7,201 bases of DNA from contig CAIQAW010000017.1 of the NCBI GenBank assembly GCA_903869875.1, positions 1 through 7,201 of the forward strand, written 5' to 3'. Below the pieces are notes generated by a model. It was not told the origin of the DNA. It did no database searches and saw only the letters and a program-made list of their open reading frames with translations. The stretch is from Candidatus Nomurabacteria bacterium. GTDB taxonomy: Bacteria > Patescibacteriota > Minisyncoccia > Phycocordibacterales > UBA9973. Positions 1 through 5,214 of the stretch are shown here, in pieces. The translations under genes were made by a program, and so were the position numbers. Positions within the stretch are counted from its first letter, which is position 1. Each line of letters begins with the position of its first letter.

Positions 1-66
1 CCTGTGGTACAGACGAGCTGCTTCACGTCTGATTCGGGGCATGTTTTTGTTTGTGGTGTATGACAT
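1..66 (-). CDS. N-terminal fragment of a probable IS481/integrase-type transposase (runs off left edge)
   Basis: Reading the minus strand from an ATG at 66, 22 codons stay open to the window edge: MSYTTNKNMPRIRREAARLY followed by H-R. A short start of the form M-x-Y-T-T-N, then a P-R-x-R-x-E-A basic stretch leading into a helix-turn-helix, is how I remember the N-termini of IS481-like transposases (HTH plus rve integrase core) in Parcubacteria. The rest of the protein, including any DDE residues, is outside the window. The coding stretch is clearly richer in GC than the AT-rich 67-220 beside it, which fits an imported element. A second in-frame ATG lies at 42. On the plus strand, frames 1 and 2 are also open from the edge (stops at about 63 and 106) and could be the end of a plus-strand gene; I find them less convincing. 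Family assignment is from memory of a short N-terminus. Confidence 0.45.
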   Translation of the reverse strand, partial: MSYTTNKNMPRIRREAARLYHR

Positions 67-121
67 GTATTTAATGATATTCCATCAAATGGTGCCAAGC
101 TATTGAACCTATACGTTTTAT

Positions 122-149
122 TTGACAAAATAATTTTATAATGTAGAAT
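122..149 (+). promoter_or_regulatory. Sigma70-type promoter for the 224-1189 gene
   Basis: TTGACA at 122-127 and TAGAAT at 144-149 are separated by 16 bp, putting the transcription start near 156 and giving a leader of about 68 nt. Additional TATAAT hexamers at 182-187 and 208-213 lie closer to the gene but have no good -35; the one at 208 would give an almost leaderless mRNA. Confidence 0.55.
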
Positions 150-223
150 AATACTCGAAATGTCCAGGACTTAAACGGGACTATAATAAATAGGTTTAAG
201 GTAACTTTATAATTTAATATCAA

Positions 224-1189
224 ATGAAACATTTCATTCGAATTTTCAAGCAAGAACAAACAAACTTGCTTAATCAAATCAAAGCCAATGGCTTACCCGT
301 GGGTTCAGTAAATGGAATTCCTTTGGACCACCACGGTTTAAAGTATTCTGAAGCTCAAGAAATTATCAAAAACGAAAAGGCTTATCTGAAAGAATCAGGT
401 CAGTTCGAAGGTGACGAAACAAAAGTTGTAGTTTCAAAGAAACTTTTTACAAAGTTTTTAGAACTAAACCACGACCTAAACCTATTCCTTTTGGGTCGAC
501 TAGACGGCAATGCCAAAACTTGGCTAACAATGGAAAGGAAAAAAGTGGAGTTCGCTAAAAGTCTAGTATCGCCCAAAAAAGATTTGGGAATGACAATATT
601 TTTATTGTTACTTAGTACAGGACTTTGTTTATTGGGTTATTTTGTATTTAAAACTGATCATGGTGCTGGTATTATTCTTGTACTGTTTGGAGCAATAGTT
701 TTATTTTTTGTTTTTTTGGGTATATTATTTTACACTATTGCATTATTCATTCACAAAAAAGCTAAAAAAGAAAAAGATTCGATACAGGGTAAAGATTTCT
801 TTATGTATGGCCATGACGCCGACGACACAAGGGGTGTTGATGAATATGATGGCTTAAATGTGTCATTTTCTTTTACGAACATGCCTGACTGTCAAAGATT
901 GATAGCGACCGCCTTTTCTTTGGGTGGTAAAATCGGTTTCATTATTCGTAAGGACACATCTGTAGATATTGATTTTAATGCGCACTATTTAAATTGCCGA
1001 GGTCCGGTTATACCCTGCATTATTCTAAAGGAAAGCATAATCTTTGATATATACTATCTACAGATTATTGATGGATGGATTTTGGGAGAAAAACCACCAC
1101 TGGATACCATGACACTTTCTGAAAAACAGCTTGATGAATCAAAACACATGATTCCAAAGATTGAGCTGACGCCTGAAATGTTCATTTAA
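224..1189 (+). CDS. Hypothetical protein with two central membrane segments
   Basis: I do not recognise a family for this 321-residue protein. The N-terminal ~120 residues are soluble, charged and probably helical. Two hydrophobic stretches at about 121-143 and 148-177 form a helical hairpin joined by a short K-T-D-H-G turn. The second is followed by a strongly basic segment (KKAKKEKD, about 178-185), which by the positive-inside rule suggests that both soluble parts face the cytoplasm. Residues 190-321 are mixed alpha/beta with strand-like hydrophobic runs (around 234-241 and 262-283). There is no signal peptide. The ATG at 224 has no Shine-Dalgarno sequence but follows a TATAAT. The gene stands alone: the left neighbour is divergent and two hairpins follow its stop. 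It could be a membrane-anchored sensor or scaffold, but no motif shows this. Confidence 0.8.
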   Translation: MKHFIRIFKQEQTNLLNQIKANGLPVGSVNGIPLDHHGLKYSEAQEIIKNEKAYLKESGQFEGDETKVVVSKKLFTKFLELNHDLNLFLLGRLDGNAKTWLTMERKKVEFAKSLVSPKKDLGMTIFLLLLSTGLCLLGYFVFKTDHGAGIILVLFGAIVLFFVFLGILFYTIALFIHKKAKKEKDSIQGKDFFMYGHDADDTRGVDEYDGLNVSFSFTNMPDCQRLIATAFSLGGKIGFIIRKDTSVDIDFNAHYLNCRGPVIPCIILKESIIFDIYYLQIIDGWILGEKPPLDTMTLSEKQLDESKHMIPKIELTPEMFI

Positions 1190-1190
1190 C

Positions 1191-1213
1191 AGACAGTGCC
1201 TAAAGCACTGTCT
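1191..1213 (+). terminator. Hairpin directly after the membrane-protein gene
   Basis: A 9-bp perfect stem (AGACAGTGC pairing with GCACTGTCT) with a 5-nt loop starts one base after the TAA stop. It is followed by an A-run rather than a T-run, so it probably protects the mRNA 3' end or adds to the terminator just downstream. Confidence 0.5.
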
Positions 1214-1243
1214 AAAACCGTCGAGTAAATCGACGGTTTTTTG
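1214..1243 (+). terminator. Rho-independent terminator
   Basis: An 11-bp perfect stem, AAAACCGTCGA (1214-1224) with TCGACGGTTTT (1230-1240), has a 5-nt loop and continues into TTGTTT. The A-run on the left arm makes it able to work in both directions. It ends transcription of the gene at 224-1189. Confidence 0.85.
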
Positions 1244-1259
1244 TTTGGGCAACTGTTCC

Positions 1260-1354
1260 CCTCCTTGTGGAGGAGGGGTGGCACTCCTGTGACGGGGTGG
1301 TGGTTAAACTTAATCACCACCTCCCCCTGCGGGTACTCCTCCTCCACAAGGAGG
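1260..1354. repeat. REP/MITE-like nested inverted repeat
   Basis: A GC-rich palindromic unit in AT-rich surroundings. The outer arms (1260-1276 and 1338-1354) are 17-bp perfect inverted repeats, and each arm is itself a hairpin (CCTCC-TTGT-GGAGG and its complement). The inner arms (1296-1307 and 1310-1321) pair over 12 bp with one G-T. The whole element can therefore fold as one long cruciform or as three small hairpins. Similar CCTCC...GGAGGGGTGG...CCACC elements are, from memory, scattered between genes in many CPR genomes and resemble REP sequences mobilised by Y1 (TnpA-REP) transposases; no such transposase is in this window. It lies just upstream of the tRNA-Leu promoter. Long open frames crossing it are artefacts of its composition. 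Confidence 0.7.
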
Positions 1355-1371
1355 AGATTAAATACAGGTCT

Positions 1372-1400
1372 TTGCATTTTCATTAAAAATTCAGTAGTAT
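1372..1400 (+). promoter_or_regulatory. Promoter of tRNA-Leu
   Basis: TTGCAT at 1372-1377 and TAGTAT at 1395-1400 are spaced by 17 bp. The start falls near 1407, three bases before the mature tRNA, as expected for a short tRNA leader. Confidence 0.65.
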
Positions 1401-1409
1401 GTAACATAT

Positions 1410-1493
1410 GCCCGGGTGGCGAAATTGGTAGACGCAATAGACTCAAAATCTGTCGATGGCAACATCATGAGAGTTCAAGTCTCTCCCCGGGCA
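1410..1493 (+). tRNA. trnL: tRNA-Leu (anticodon CAA)
   Basis: The 84-nt cloverleaf is complete. The acceptor GCCCGGG (1410-1416) pairs with CCCGGGC (1486-1492), and the discriminator is A1493. The D arm is GCG/CGC. The anticodon stem ATAGA/TCTGT has a CTCAAAA loop with CAA at 1444-1446. The long class II variable arm (GATG-GCAA-CATC) is typical of Leu, and the T arm is GAGAG-TTCAAGT-CTCTC. It decodes UUG. The 3' CCA is not encoded (CAC follows), so a CCA-adding enzyme is needed. A36-A37-A38 makes it a predicted substrate of the MiaA encoded at 2899-3864. The last acceptor nucleotides are also the beginning of a long inverted repeat. Confidence 0.96.
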
Positions 1494-1542
1494 CACGACG
1501 AAACAAACCTGCATTTCTGCAGGTTTGTTTCGTACGTGTGCC
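1490..1542 (+). repeat. 24-bp near-perfect inverted repeat overlapping the tRNA-Leu 3' end
   Basis: A 16-bp perfect stem (1498-1513 with 1518-1533, loop TTTC) is extended by a further 8 bp (1490-1497 with 1535-1542) across a single bulged A at 1534. The left arm starts inside the tRNA acceptor stem (1490-1493). No T-run follows, so it is a poor terminator alone; the actual terminator is probably the next hairpin. Confidence 0.8.
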
Positions 1543-1571
1543 GGCCGGAGCGATATTTTGCGAGCACAAAA

Positions 1572-1606
1572 AAAATGCACTAGGTCTTGCCTAGTGCATT
1601 TTGCAT
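1572..1606 (+). terminator. Rho-independent terminator after tRNA-Leu
   Basis: A 13-bp perfect stem, AAAATGCACTAGG (1572-1584) with its complement at 1590-1602, has a TCTTG loop. The right arm ends in TTTT and the left arm is preceded by an A-run, so it can act on both strands. Confidence 0.8.
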
Positions 1607-1609
1607 AAT

Positions 1610-1638
1610 TTGACATTATTGAATATAAATACTATAGT
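1610..1638 (+). promoter_or_regulatory. Near-consensus sigma70 promoter for the 1687-2112 gene
   Basis: TTGACA at 1610-1615, a 17-bp spacer and TATAGT at 1633-1638. The expected start is near 1645, giving a leader of about 42 nt. This is the best sigma70 match on the plus strand and suggests steady expression. Confidence 0.75.
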
Positions 1639-1686
1639 ATTAATTGAAACATCATATTAAATATCACAATTAAATAATCTATAGTT

Positions 1687-2112
1687 ATGTACATCTACAA
1701 ACAAGGAGACCCTGACTTTCTTAAGGAATGGGATGAGTATTCTGAAGAAAAAAGAGCCCAACTAATTTTAAGTAATGAGTACTTTCTTGATGAAAGTAAA
1801 ATGTCTTCATTAAATAGTGGCTTAGAATTTACAACGGGCATTAATTTTACCCAAAGAATGCTGGAAATTGCTCAATCTGAATCAGATAGAGAAGTTGCTG
1901 CTTTTAAAATAAAAGAGTTTTTATTTAAGAATTATCCCAAATTGAAGGGGTCTGCAAAAGATAGTTTTGAATTTAGAGCTGCAAATATATTCTATAAATT
2001 CGGAATGAAATCAGTAAGGGAGTCTGAATATGATTCTAATCCGCACCTTGAAAACCGCATTGGATTTCAAACAGTTGAACAAAATAAGATAAAAAACTAT
2101 TTGAAAAAATGA
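1687..2112 (+). CDS. Hypothetical small soluble protein
   Basis: I do not recognise this 141-residue protein. It is hydrophilic, rich in Glu, Lys and Ser, and predicted mostly helical, with no signal peptide, membrane segment or cysteine. The N-terminus carries the run DPDFLKEWDEYSEEKRAQL, and residues ~75-115 alternate charged and hydrophobic positions like packed helices (EVAAFKIKEFLF, FRAANIFYKFG). The C-terminus is basic (NKIKNYLKK). The ATG at 1687 has no Shine-Dalgarno sequence; CTATAGTT directly precedes it, much as CTATAGTTC precedes the start at 5985. It stands as a single unit between its own strong promoter and a terminator that starts six bases after the TGA stop. Reality is supported by this promoter-terminator framing; function is unknown. 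Confidence 0.8.
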   Translation: MYIYKQGDPDFLKEWDEYSEEKRAQLILSNEYFLDESKMSSLNSGLEFTTGINFTQRMLEIAQSESDREVAAFKIKEFLFKNYPKLKGSAKDSFEFRAANIFYKFGMKSVRESEYDSNPHLENRIGFQTVEQNKIKNYLKK

Positions 2113-2117
2113 ACCTT

Positions 2118-2152
2118 AATCACGAAAGCAAAATTTGCTTTCGTGATTTTTA
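2118..2152 (+). terminator. Rho-independent terminator
   Basis: A 12-bp stem, AATCACGAAAGC (2118-2129) with GCTTTCGTGATT (2137-2148), and an A/T loop that can close further, followed by TTTTATATT. It lies inside the longest open form of the next reading frame (ATG at 2109), which is one reason that upstream start is rejected. Confidence 0.85.
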
Positions 2153-2168
2153 TATTAAATATCAAAAC

Positions 2169-2197
2169 TTTCAAAAAAAGTCTTTTTTTGCTAGAAT
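2169..2197 (+). promoter_or_regulatory. Extended -10 promoter of the CofE-like/miaA pair
   Basis: TGCTAGAAT at 2189-2197 is an extended -10 (TG at 2189-2190, hexamer 2192-2197). The -35 (TTTCAA, 2169-2174) is weak at 17 bp. Initiation 7-8 nt downstream falls on the ATG at 2205, so the mRNA should be leaderless. Confidence 0.55.
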
Positions 2198-2204
2198 GGT
2201 TTTG

Positions 2205-2915
2205 ATGACATCCGACATGCAACCCAACACAGGTAAAACACTACTACGCACCTACCATGGTGTGTCTTATGCCCGACTTCCAATAAAGACGCAAACAATA
2301 ATGCCAAAAGACAATTTAGAAAAAATTGTTTCAGAAGCAGTACTACCCCGCAAACAAGATTGTGATGTTTTATGTATAAGTGAAAAGGTTGTAGCAATAA
2401 CCCAAGGCCGTGCATACCACATAGACGACATACACCCAAGTTGGTTTGCAAAACTACTTTCTAAATATGTATACAAATCAGACGCAGGTATAGGCATAGG
2501 TAGCCCATGGACAATGGAACTGGCTATACGTGAAGCTGGTTACATACGCATATTTTTTGCAGCAGCTGTGTCTGCTGTTACCACACCTTTTGGTGTACGC
2601 GGACTTTTCTACAAAGTAGTTGGCAAACATATAAACGCCATCGACGGCCCATGCGACTACACCATTCCACCATTTAATAAATATGCAAAGTTGCCACCTA
2701 AGGAACCACACAAGGCTGCAAAAAAACTTTCTGCACTACTTGGTATACCAGTTGTTATAATTGATGCTAACGACCTAGGTGTAAACTTATTAGGTGTTTC
2801 TGACGGCACAATTGATCAAGATATGATATGTGAACTTTTCCGCGACAACCCACTTGGCCAAAAGTCGGAATCTACTCCACTATGTATTGTTCGCAAATAT
2901 GAGCCAACGAACTAA
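2205..2915 (+). CDS. CofE-like protein (coenzyme F420-0:L-glutamate ligase family)
   Basis: This 236-residue protein matches the CofE/FbiB ligase domain, whose canonical members use GTP to add glutamate to F420-0. The pattern visible here is a beta strand plus helix, DVLCISEKVVAITQGRA (54-70), where CofE has its conserved 'ILVVAQKIVSKAEGR'-type segment. It is followed by a Gly-rich stretch (GIGIGSPWTMELAIREAG, 95-112), then DANDLGVNLLGVSDG (187-201) and DNPLGQ...TPLCIVR (214-230). Nothing else for F420 or deazaflavin synthesis is in the window, so the substrate may be another carboxylated molecule. I start it at 2205 because the frame upstream contains the previous gene's terminator and the promoter; 2217 is an alternative. 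Its 3' end overlaps miaA by 17 nt, implying translational coupling. Family likely, reaction uncertain. Confidence 0.8.
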   Translation: MTSDMQPNTGKTLLRTYHGVSYARLPIKTQTIMPKDNLEKIVSEAVLPRKQDCDVLCISEKVVAITQGRAYHIDDIHPSWFAKLLSKYVYKSDAGIGIGSPWTMELAIREAGYIRIFFAAAVSAVTTPFGVRGLFYKVVGKHINAIDGPCDYTIPPFNKYAKLPPKEPHKAAKKLSALLGIPVVIIDANDLGVNLLGVSDGTIDQDMICELFRDNPLGQKSESTPLCIVRKYEPTN

Positions 2916-3864
2916 AAAAATAAACAATAAAAAAGTAAGTACAAAGAAAAAAGTTTTATTTAAAAAAACTAAACTTATTGTTATTGCTGGCCCAACCGCC
3001 ACTGGCAAAAGCGACTTTGCTGTAGATATAGCTAAAATAATAAACGGAGAAATTATTTCAGCAGATTCCCGCCAAGTTTATACTGGTATGGACATAGGTT
3101 CAGGTAAAATAACTGAAGCAGAAATGCGTAATATACCCCACCACCTACTGGACGTTATAACACCTAAGAAAACTTTTACTGTTTCTGATTACAAAAAAAT
3201 TGCCGAGAAAAAAATACAACAAATATCATCAAAAGGTATTATTCCGATTATGGTTGGTGGTACTGGTTTTTACATCGACACAGTTACGTCTGGAATGGTT
3301 TACCCTGAAGTTCCACCAAACAAAAGACTTCGTGCAAAATTAGAAAAAATATCAAAAGAAGAACTTTTTAAAATACTAAAAAAACTTGATAAAAAACGTG
3401 CAGAAAATATAGACAAAGACAACCCCGTTAGAATGATACGCGCTATCGAAATAGCTACTGCATTAGGTAAAGTGCCACCTTTAAAACAAAATGTGGAGGG
3501 TAGATACAACACACTGTATATTGGACTAAACCTGCCAGACGAAGTTCTGAAAGAAAACATTAAAATTCGCCTACTTAAACGTATGCGTGCAGGTATGGTA
3601 GCTGAAATAAAAAGACTTCACGATTCAGGTGTAACTTGGATGCGTATGTACGACCTGGGCCTAGAATACCGCTACGTTTCAGAACATGTGCAAGGTAAAA
3701 TGAAGAAGGAAGAAATGTTAGAAAAACTAAACACTGAAATCTGGCACTATGCCAAACGCCAAAAAACTTGGTTTAAAAGAAACAATGACATAATCTGGAT
3801 AGACCCACGTGATGCAAAACAAAAAGAGGGTGTGGTAGAGAAAGTAAAAGAGTTTTTAAAATAA
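2899..3864 (+). CDS. miaA: tRNA dimethylallyltransferase MiaA
   Basis: MiaA transfers a dimethylallyl group from DMAPP to N6 of A37 in tRNAs reading UNN codons. From the ATG at 2899 the protein has 321 residues, a normal length. Visible motifs in order: P-loop GPTATGKS (31-38); DSRQVYTGMDIGSGK (56-70), the substrate-binding segment; IPHHLLDVITP (79-89); VGGTGFYI (119-126); NPVRMIRAIEIA (175-186); AGMVAEIKRL (231-240); LGLEYRYV (253-260); and YAKRQKTWFKR (284-294), the tRNA-binding tail motif. A Lys-rich extension of about 23 residues precedes the first strand. The start overlaps the CofE-like gene by 17 nt with no Shine-Dalgarno sequence; an upstream in-frame ATG at 2830 would lengthen the overlap and add a non-homologous tail. 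The stop is one base from the convergent kinase gene, with no clear terminator between. Confidence 0.96.
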   Translation: MSQRTKKINNKKVSTKKKVLFKKTKLIVIAGPTATGKSDFAVDIAKIINGEIISADSRQVYTGMDIGSGKITEAEMRNIPHHLLDVITPKKTFTVSDYKKIAEKKIQQISSKGIIPIMVGGTGFYIDTVTSGMVYPEVPPNKRLRAKLEKISKEELFKILKKLDKKRAENIDKDNPVRMIRAIEIATALGKVPPLKQNVEGRYNTLYIGLNLPDEVLKENIKIRLLKRMRAGMVAEIKRLHDSGVTWMRMYDLGLEYRYVSEHVQGKMKKEEMLEKLNTEIWHYAKRQKTWFKRNNDIIWIDPRDAKQKEGVVEKVKEFLK

Positions 3865-3865
3865 A

Positions 3866-4390
3866 TTAAATAACTAGATTTTCTAATTGTTTCTTGATTT
3901 CTTCTACAGAGTTTACTGTATCTACAACTACCTCATTTTCTAATGGTTGAATGTTTAAATCACCATAGTGTTTTTCTAGATCATTTAAATTTGTTATTAA
4001 TTGATTTGGTAGGGGGTTTTCAGACCTTTTATCAAATCTTGATTCCCACAGTTCTCTATCAGAACAAATAACTAATATTGAAACTAATTTTATACCAAAT
4101 TTAGAACACCATTCATATAGATTGTTTATTTCTTCAGTTTTATTAAAAGGGAAATCTAATACAAACTTAGTACCTAATACCGAATTAGTTTCAAGTATTT
4201 TAAACATTGAATCATAGCTTATTTTATTTCTAGTTTGATGTTCATTAACATAAGCTGAAGATACATCATATATGTCGTCTTTTCTTAAAATTAGTAAACT
4301 TCTACTTTCAGCAAAAATATTCGAGACGGTAGTTTTTCCGACACCAGGGCGTCCTCTAAATAAAATTACAGTTGTTTGATTGTTTGCCAT
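3866..4390 (-). CDS. Small P-loop kinase (AAA_33 / Pnkp-like kinase fold)
   Basis: The protein has 174 residues. Walker A is GRPGVGKT (13-20), followed after the first helix by strand LLILRKDDI (32-40), where D38/D39 occupy the place of the general base in Pnkp-type kinases (T4 Pnkp has NRDDYR). FVLDFPFN (77-84) matches the second strand with its Asp (D79), and WESRFDKR (115-122) supplies two lid arginines (R118, R122). The family phosphorylates hydroxyls of nucleic acids, nucleotides, antibiotics or small molecules; the substrate cannot be read here. The T4 Pnkp residue R38, which contacts the acceptor's 3' phosphate, is replaced by Tyr (Y41), which argues against a true polynucleotide kinase. 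The ATG lies 7 nt after the 3' end of tRNA-Trp, with no room for a Shine-Dalgarno sequence. It converges with miaA, one base apart. Confidence 0.85.
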   Translation of the reverse strand: MANNQTTVILFRGRPGVGKTTVSNIFAESRSLLILRKDDIYDVSSAYVNEHQTRNKISYDSMFKILETNSVLGTKFVLDFPFNKTEEINNLYEWCSKFGIKLVSILVICSDRELWESRFDKRSENPLPNQLITNLNDLEKHYGDLNIQPLENEVVVDTVNSVEEIKKQLENLVI

Positions 4391-4397
4391 AAATTTG

Positions 4398-4468
4398 CGG
4401 GCCCACGAGGATTTGAACCTCGGTCGCTCGTTTTGGAGACGAGAATTCTACCACTGAACTATAGACCC
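4398..4468 (-). tRNA. trnW: tRNA-Trp (anticodon CCA)
   Basis: On the minus strand the cloverleaf is compact at 71 nt. The acceptor GGGTCTA pairs with TGGGCCC (with G-T pairs), and the discriminator is G, typical of bacterial Trp. The D arm is GTTC-AGTGGTA-GAAT, the anticodon stem CTCGT/ACGAG has a CTCCAAA loop with CCA at 4436-4434, the variable loop is short, and the T arm is CGAGG-TTCAAAT-CCTCG. It decodes UGG only, so UGA remains a stop. No CCA tail is encoded. A36-A37-A38 makes it a likely MiaA substrate. It is wedged between two protein genes: 6 nt from the stop upstream and 7 nt from the start codon downstream. The D arm resembles tRNA-Gly, but the anticodon and discriminator say Trp. 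Confidence 0.94.
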
Positions 4469-4474
4469 GTACGT

Positions 4475-5131
4475 CTATTTATACCTTTCCATGAACATTT
4501 TTGCAATAGCATGTAAGTTACGTGCTACAGAAACGTCATTATACCTAATTTTAATGCAACCCTGGTACCCTTCCTTTTTGTATTGACCCTTAGTTGGTTT
4601 TTGATATGTTTTATTAAATTGATTTTTAGGTATTTCTGTAATTTTAGACCAAAAAGACATTTGAGTCTTTTCATCATGATAAGGATGTAGATGCATCAAG
4701 ACTCTAAATTTACTCTCATCTAAACTGAATGAATTTCTGAATAAGTATAAAAAAGTTGCAATTAAACCAGGATCAGAATTAGTAAATGATACTAGACTTT
4801 TTACAGACTTATTACCTTCGCAAAAATATAACATTGAACATAGTACGGATTGGTTTGATTTTGTTACATCTACTTTAGAAACTACACCCTTAGCAAAATC
4901 AATAGAAATTAAATCTTTTTTATGTGTCTTTTCACGTATAGTTTTCATGGAGGCTAGTTGTCCATTAGTATAATTCTGATTAATGCGAGTTTGTGCCTCA
5001 TCTGACAATACAATACCTTTTACCCATCTTGAAATAGTGTCCTTAGAAACCCCCATCATTTTATGTAGTTCCTTAATAGAATACCCTTTTGCTCTTAATT
5101 TTTTTGTTTCAATTTCTAAGTCTTTTTTCAT
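4475..5131 (-). CDS. HTH protein with a degenerate LAGLIDADG-like domain
   Basis: The protein has 218 residues. Residues ~18-37 (SIKELHKMMGVSKDTISRWV) form a clear Hin/resolvase-type helix-turn-helix. After a basic linker, residues ~95-215 read like one LAGLIDADG-fold unit: a helix ending in YFCEGNKS (102-109), where canonical enzymes have a G/D-D/E-G motif, then strand-like LVSFTNSDP (113-121), helix LIATFLYLFRNSF, strand FRVLMHLHP, and a terminal strand GCIKIRY (191-197) plus helix. The shape agrees with homing-endonuclease relatives, but only one acidic residue (E105) is at the motif, so it may bind DNA without cutting. Similar unnamed proteins are, from memory, frequent in CPR genomes. 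The stop is 6 nt from tRNA-Trp. A palindrome overlaps its predicted transcription start, suggesting autoregulation. HTH sure; second domain inferred. Confidence 0.8.
   Translation of the reverse strand: MKKDLEIETKKLRAKGYSIKELHKMMGVSKDTISRWVKGIVLSDEAQTRINQNYTNGQLASMKTIREKTHKKDLISIDFAKGVVSKVDVTKSNQSVLCSMLYFCEGNKSVKSLVSFTNSDPGLIATFLYLFRNSFSLDESKFRVLMHLHPYHDEKTQMSFWSKITEIPKNQFNKTYQKPTKGQYKKEGYQGCIKIRYNDVSVARNLHAIAKMFMERYK
4478..4506 (-). promoter_or_regulatory. Promoter of tRNA-Trp inside the end of the HTH gene
   Basis: Minus-strand TTGCAA (4506-4501), a 17-bp spacer and TATAAA (4483-4478) give a start near 4471, three bases before the mature tRNA. The TATAAA hexamer is exactly the last two sense codons (Tyr-Lys) of the upstream gene. 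Transcripts from here would carry tRNA-Trp and the kinase gene together. Confidence 0.7.
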
Positions 5132-5146
5132 AATATTTATATATGT

Positions 5147-5165
5147 GGTTATATAACCTATTATA
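5147..5165 (-). promoter_or_regulatory. -10 element and palindromic operator candidate of the HTH gene
   Basis: On the minus strand TATAAT (5165-5160) is followed directly by the 12-bp perfect palindrome GGTTATATAACC (5158-5147), which covers the predicted start site near 5152. A second TATATA closer to the gene would give a leaderless mRNA. No good -35 is visible. Binding by the downstream HTH protein is an inference. Confidence 0.4.
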
Positions 5166-5174
5166 TACTTTATA

Positions 5175-5214
5175 GAAATAAAACAAAACCCCTTTCGGGG
5201 TTTTGTTTTATTTC
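5175..5214 (-). terminator. Rho-independent terminator of rpmG
   Basis: An 18-bp perfect stem (5175-5192 with 5197-5214) closes with a GAAA tetraloop on the minus strand. The core is CCCC-GAAA-GGGG followed by TTTTGTTTTATTT. It overlaps the last codon and stop codon of rpmG, so the gene ends inside its own terminator. Confidence 0.9.

Noticed and set aside
1186..1594. Open frames on both strands across 1186-1594
   Set aside because: They run through a terminator, the REP-like element, tRNA-Leu and hairpins. The translations are low-complexity and the openness comes from GC-rich repeat composition.
2109..2204. Upstream ATG (2109) as the start of the CofE-like gene
   Set aside because: This start would place the previous gene's terminator and a promoter inside the coding region and adds residues without CofE character.
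4398..4468. UGA recoding to Trp or Gly, as in some CPR groups
   Set aside because: The tRNA anticodon is CCA, not TCA, and the TGA ending the 1687-2112 gene is followed immediately by a terminator.
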